Source: an uncultured Chloroflexota bacterium (lineage in GTDB: Bacteria > Chloroflexota > Dehalococcoidia > Lucifugimonadales > CAJWER01). From it: DNA of 15,464 nucleotides. Positions 13,147-15,464 of this stretch are shown here, one piece after another. The DNA is taken from the NCBI GenBank assembly GCA_913030785.1, contig CAJWER010000050.1, forward strand, positions 1 through 15,464, given 5' to 3'. The first letter of the stretch is position 1; each line of letters opens with the position of its first letter. The notes under the pieces were generated by a model that did no database searches, was not told where the DNA came from, and was given only the letters and a program-made list of their open reading frames with translations. The translations under genes were made by a program, and so were the position numbers.

Positions 13147-14502
13147 CTGACTACTCCTACCGAGAACCTTGCCAAGCTTCGCGTTGCCCAAAACGTCCAT
13201 GTGCGGAGGATGATGGAACTGTGCGCCACTGCCCATCCATACTATCGACGGGTGATGGCGGAGCAGGGGCTCTCGCCCACGGATTTTTCGACGGTCGAGG
13301 ACCTGCACAAGCTTCCGCCTCTACCGAAGCAGCGTTTTATCGAGGAACCTGAAGCCTTCCGGCTGCAGCTCGACGACGTACCGGGGCTGTCGACGGAAGA
13401 GACGACCCTGGCGGACATCATCTACACCGCCGGATCGACCAACAAGCCGACACCCTTCTACGACACCGTCCACGACCGCTTCGGCCGCATACACCTGCTC
13501 AAGCGCGCCACGACTGTCGCTGGCATCGGCACCGACGATATTGTCATGAACCTGTTTCCCGTCTCTTCGGTGCCTCACCAGGGCTTTTTGAGCGCCTCGT
13601 GGGGCGCAATGGCGGTTGGCGCGAAGTTGCTCACCGGCCTAACCGGGCGACCCTACGAGGCATTCCCTGTACACAACCGGATGGACCATGCTATCGAAAT
13701 GATCGAGCGAGAGAAGGCAACCGTTATATGGGGCATCACCGCCTATGTTCGCAGGCTCGTTGTGCGGGCTCAAGAGCAGGGCAGGGACTTCGGGTCCGTT
13801 CGGTTGGCAATGGTCATGGGCGAGGCGTGTCCCCCTGGCATGCGAGAGGACATCAGGACGCGCCTGATGGCGATGGGCAGCCACGAGCCGTGGACCAACA
13901 ACGGTTACGGTTTGACCGAGACCCTCGGACCCGCGACCCAGTGTTTTGAGGGGGGCGGCATGCATCAGCCGCTCGCGGAGGACTACTATTTCGAGGTTGT
14001 GGAACACGAGACCTACGAGCCTGTGCCGGATGGCCAGCCGGGGATTATGCTCGTGAGCCATCTGAACAGACGAGGCACCGTCTTGCTGCGGTACGTCTCT
14101 GGCGACATCGTGACGCTGACCCACGAGACATGTCCTAATTGCGGGCGCACTTCTCCCCGATTCCTGGGAGCGCCGTACCGCGCCGATGGCCTGACCAAGG
14201 TGAAGGGCACGCTGATTAATCCCGCGTCCCTGAACGAGGAGATGACGCACCTACTGCAGCGGGGTGTCGCTGAGTACCAGGTCGTCATCGGCCGTGAGGA
14301 CAGCAAAGACCCCTACTCCGGCGACATGCTCCTGGTTCGGGTCGCCACTGCCGATCAGGACTGGGATCGTTTGCGAGCGGAGGTAGTCAGTATTGTCACC
14401 AACAGCGTTGAGATCACCCCACGGGTCGAATTTCTTCCCGCGGACGGCTTCGCCGAGATAGCGGGTGGGTATAAGTTCAAGAGGTTTGTGGACGAGCGAT
14501 GA
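13147..14502 (+). CDS. PaaK-like acyl-CoA ligase (phenylacetate-CoA ligase family)
   Basis: It activates an aromatic or other carboxylic acid to its CoA thioester through an acyl-AMP. In a 451-residue reading, the phosphate loop is TAGSTNKPTP (94-103; usually SSGTTGKPT), the acceptor motif NNGYGLTETLG (251-261), and SGDIVTL contributes the ribose-binding Asp. CPNCGRTSPRF followed by GAPYRADGLTKVKGTLINP is the PaaK-type hinge and C-terminal domain, with the usual paired Cys. The frame opens at the stop at 13111, and no ATG, GTG or TTG occurs before GTG 13201. That GTG has no ribosome site and would cut the first helix. CTG 13147 lies six bases after GGGAGAG (13134-13140) and gives TTPTENLAKLRVAQNVHVRRM, so I prefer it. 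It is followed 13 bases later by the first hot-dog gene. Confidence 0.88.
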   Translation: MTTPTENLAKLRVAQNVHVRRMMELCATAHPYYRRVMAEQGLSPTDFSTVEDLHKLPPLPKQRFIEEPEAFRLQLDDVPGLSTEETTLADIIYTAGSTNKPTPFYDTVHDRFGRIHLLKRATTVAGIGTDDIVMNLFPVSSVPHQGFLSASWGAMAVGAKLLTGLTGRPYEAFPVHNRMDHAIEMIEREKATVIWGITAYVRRLVVRAQEQGRDFGSVRLAMVMGEACPPGMREDIRTRLMAMGSHEPWTNNGYGLTETLGPATQCFEGGGMHQPLAEDYYFEVVEHETYEPVPDGQPGIMLVSHLNRRGTVLLRYVSGDIVTLTHETCPNCGRTSPRFLGAPYRADGLTKVKGTLINPASLNEEMTHLLQRGVAEYQVVIGREDSKDPYSGDMLLVRVATADQDWDRLRAEVVSIVTNSVEITPRVEFLPADGFAEIAGGYKFKRFVDER

Positions 14503-14515
14503 GGCCGAGGGTCAA

Positions 14516-14956
14516 ATGACAGGCGAAAACAAGCGGTCCGACCTGCTCGTGGTCGGTGACGAGTTCGCACCCCTGGAGTTCCACGTCACCCCGGAGTTTA
14601 GCGAAAACTACCTCCACGCGGTGGAAGACCACCACCCCCGATACACGGAGGGCCCGGGAGCTATCGTGCACCCGGCGCTGCTGATCGTCTTCAGTAACAA
14701 CACACGAAGTCCTTCGTTCTCGCTTGACCCTGGAACAGCCGCCATCCAGACCCACGAACTGGTCGAATACCACGCCCCTGGTCGTGTTGGCAGCACCTTT
14801 CATGTGACATTCCGGGTTGTGGATACGTACGAGAAGCGTGGTAGGCCATACCAGGTAGTAGAGGCGCCGGTGGTGGACGAAAATGGCGCGCCGATCATAA
14901 CCAGGACCACGACATACACCTATGTGGGCGGCCCGTACCCAAGAATAGGTTCTTAG
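14516..14956 (+). CDS. Hot-dog fold protein, MaoC-like N-terminal-type subunit
   Basis: A 146-residue single hot-dog domain acting on acyl-CoA, probably as one half of a two-subunit (R)-hydratase/dehydratase. AVEDHHPRYTEGPGAIVHP (35-53) corresponds to the hydratase GDxNPxH stretch: the acid is kept as Asp38, but the position of the catalytic His is Tyr43. ELVEYHAPGRVGSTF (81-95) and VVDTYEKRGRPYQVVE (101-116) are the strands of the typical fold, with the signature Tyr-Glu-Lys-Arg-Gly-Arg turn. ATG has GAGG five bases upstream. It begins 13 bases after the CoA ligase stop, so translation is probably coupled. It could alternatively be a thioesterase-like binder. Confidence 0.82.
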   Translation: MTGENKRSDLLVVGDEFAPLEFHVTPEFSENYLHAVEDHHPRYTEGPGAIVHPALLIVFSNNTRSPSFSLDPGTAAIQTHELVEYHAPGRVGSTFHVTFRVVDTYEKRGRPYQVVEAPVVDENGAPIITRTTTYTYVGGPYPRIGS

Positions 14957-15004
14957 TATACGGGGAGTGCAGAGGGGCCGAGTCCTTTTGCATCTGGAGT
15001 ATTC

Positions 15005-15445
15005 ATGACCCCACTAACGCCAGATGTTGAAGTCGGATTCCGAGTCACCGGTCCGGTGAAGACTGCCACGCCGTATCTTACGCGGCTCTTTTCAGGCGGC
15101 TGGCCCAGGACTGAAGACTGGCCAGCGAAGAATGTCCACACGGACGAGGAATTTGCGCGGGCGACCGGGCTGTCGGGCAGGAATGCATCCGGCGCGATGA
15201 TGCAGGGATACCTGGCGGAGCTGATGGTGGACATGTTTGGAGAGGGTTGGCTCTCGGGCGGATCCTTCTCCCTCAAGTTTGTCCATCAGGTCGGCATGGA
15301 CGACTCCGTCACAGCCGAGGCGGCAGTTACTGACTTGAGCAATTCAGGGCAGGGAATCGCGGTCGAGCTGGACGTGAGCTGCAAGAACCAGCACGGCCAG
15401 GTCGTTACTGTCGGCACCGCCACAGGGACCATCGCCGCCAGTTAG
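15005..15445 (+). CDS. Hot-dog fold protein, MaoC-like second subunit
   Basis: A second 146-residue hot-dog domain. KNVHTDEEFARATGLSGRN (42-60) and SGAMMQGYLAELMVDMFGEGWLSGG (62-86) match the hydratase-2 block (xHxDExxA...G) and long central helix. His45 is in the catalytic place, but the Asp expected five residues earlier is Pro40. The next strands SFSLKFVHQVGMDDSVTAEAAV (87-108) and the last strand TVGTATGTI complete the fold. It is the likely partner of the gene 48 bases upstream, which has the Asp but not the His; two-gene hot-dog hydratases are known in steroid and mycolate metabolism (ChsH1/ChsH2, HadAB/HadBC). ATG has GGAG five bases upstream. The cassette may continue past the window end. 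Confidence 0.82.
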   Translation: MTPLTPDVEVGFRVTGPVKTATPYLTRLFSGGWPRTEDWPAKNVHTDEEFARATGLSGRNASGAMMQGYLAELMVDMFGEGWLSGGSFSLKFVHQVGMDDSVTAEAAVTDLSNSGQGIAVELDVSCKNQHGQVVTVGTATGTIAAS

Positions 15446-15464
15446 TTTGGCGTCTATTGCAGTG

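Noticed and set aside
13639..14250. A 203-codon minus-strand frame opposite the CoA ligase
   Set aside because: Shadow of the ligase; the composition shows no protein-like domain.

Overview
The window is a compact, GC-rich bacterial segment of about 15.5 kb. It carries 13 protein genes, short intergenic gaps, frequent TTG/GTG starts and plain sigma70-like promoters. There is no rRNA, tRNA, CRISPR array, integrase or transposase. The mix of CoA-dependent catabolic genes, an esterase pair, a lone Opp/Dpp-type permease and scattered palindromic repeats suits a free-living heterotroph. A Chloroflexota lineage (Dehalococcoidia or SAR202-like) is my best guess, but this is inference from gene content only.

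Left part (1-4305). An AT-rich leader holds a perfect CRP/FNR-type palindrome, a second palindrome and a perfect TATAAT. It precedes an MbfA-like gene, in which a ferritin-like domain is fused to a VIT1/CCC1 iron or manganese transporter. A site-2 (M50) protease and a nitrilase-superfamily amidohydrolase follow on the same strand. A palindrome-rich spacer then separates the nitrilase from a convergent, solitary Opp/Dpp-type ABC permease that has its own strong promoter.

Middle part (4393-10201). Divergent sigma70-like promoters sit between the permease and a five-gene plus-strand run. Its members are an aldo/keto reductase whose catalytic Lys is Met, an acetyl-xylan-esterase-like alpha/beta hydrolase, a paralogue of that hydrolase that has lost the Ser-Asp-His triad, a FadN-type 3-hydroxyacyl-CoA dehydrogenase without the usual hydratase domain, and a DHA2-type MFS transporter. 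The tight spacing suggests one operon for transport, ester cleavage and oxidation of an unknown substrate.

Right part (10238-15445). A minus-strand RNase D is followed by a second plus-strand catabolic run. It comprises a crotonase lacking both classical Glu residues, an internally duplicated protein that looks like a fused alpha/beta-barrel dimer, a PaaK-like CoA ligase and two adjacent hot-dog (MaoC-like) subunits. Together they look like an activation, hydration and ring- or chain-processing route for an acid through its CoA ester.

The strongest leads are the hydrolase/pseudo-hydrolase tandem, the complementary loss of Asp and His in the two hot-dog subunits, the duplicated barrel protein inside the CoA cassette, two genes with no usable ATG/GTG/TTG start, and stop codons lying in the loops of palindromes.
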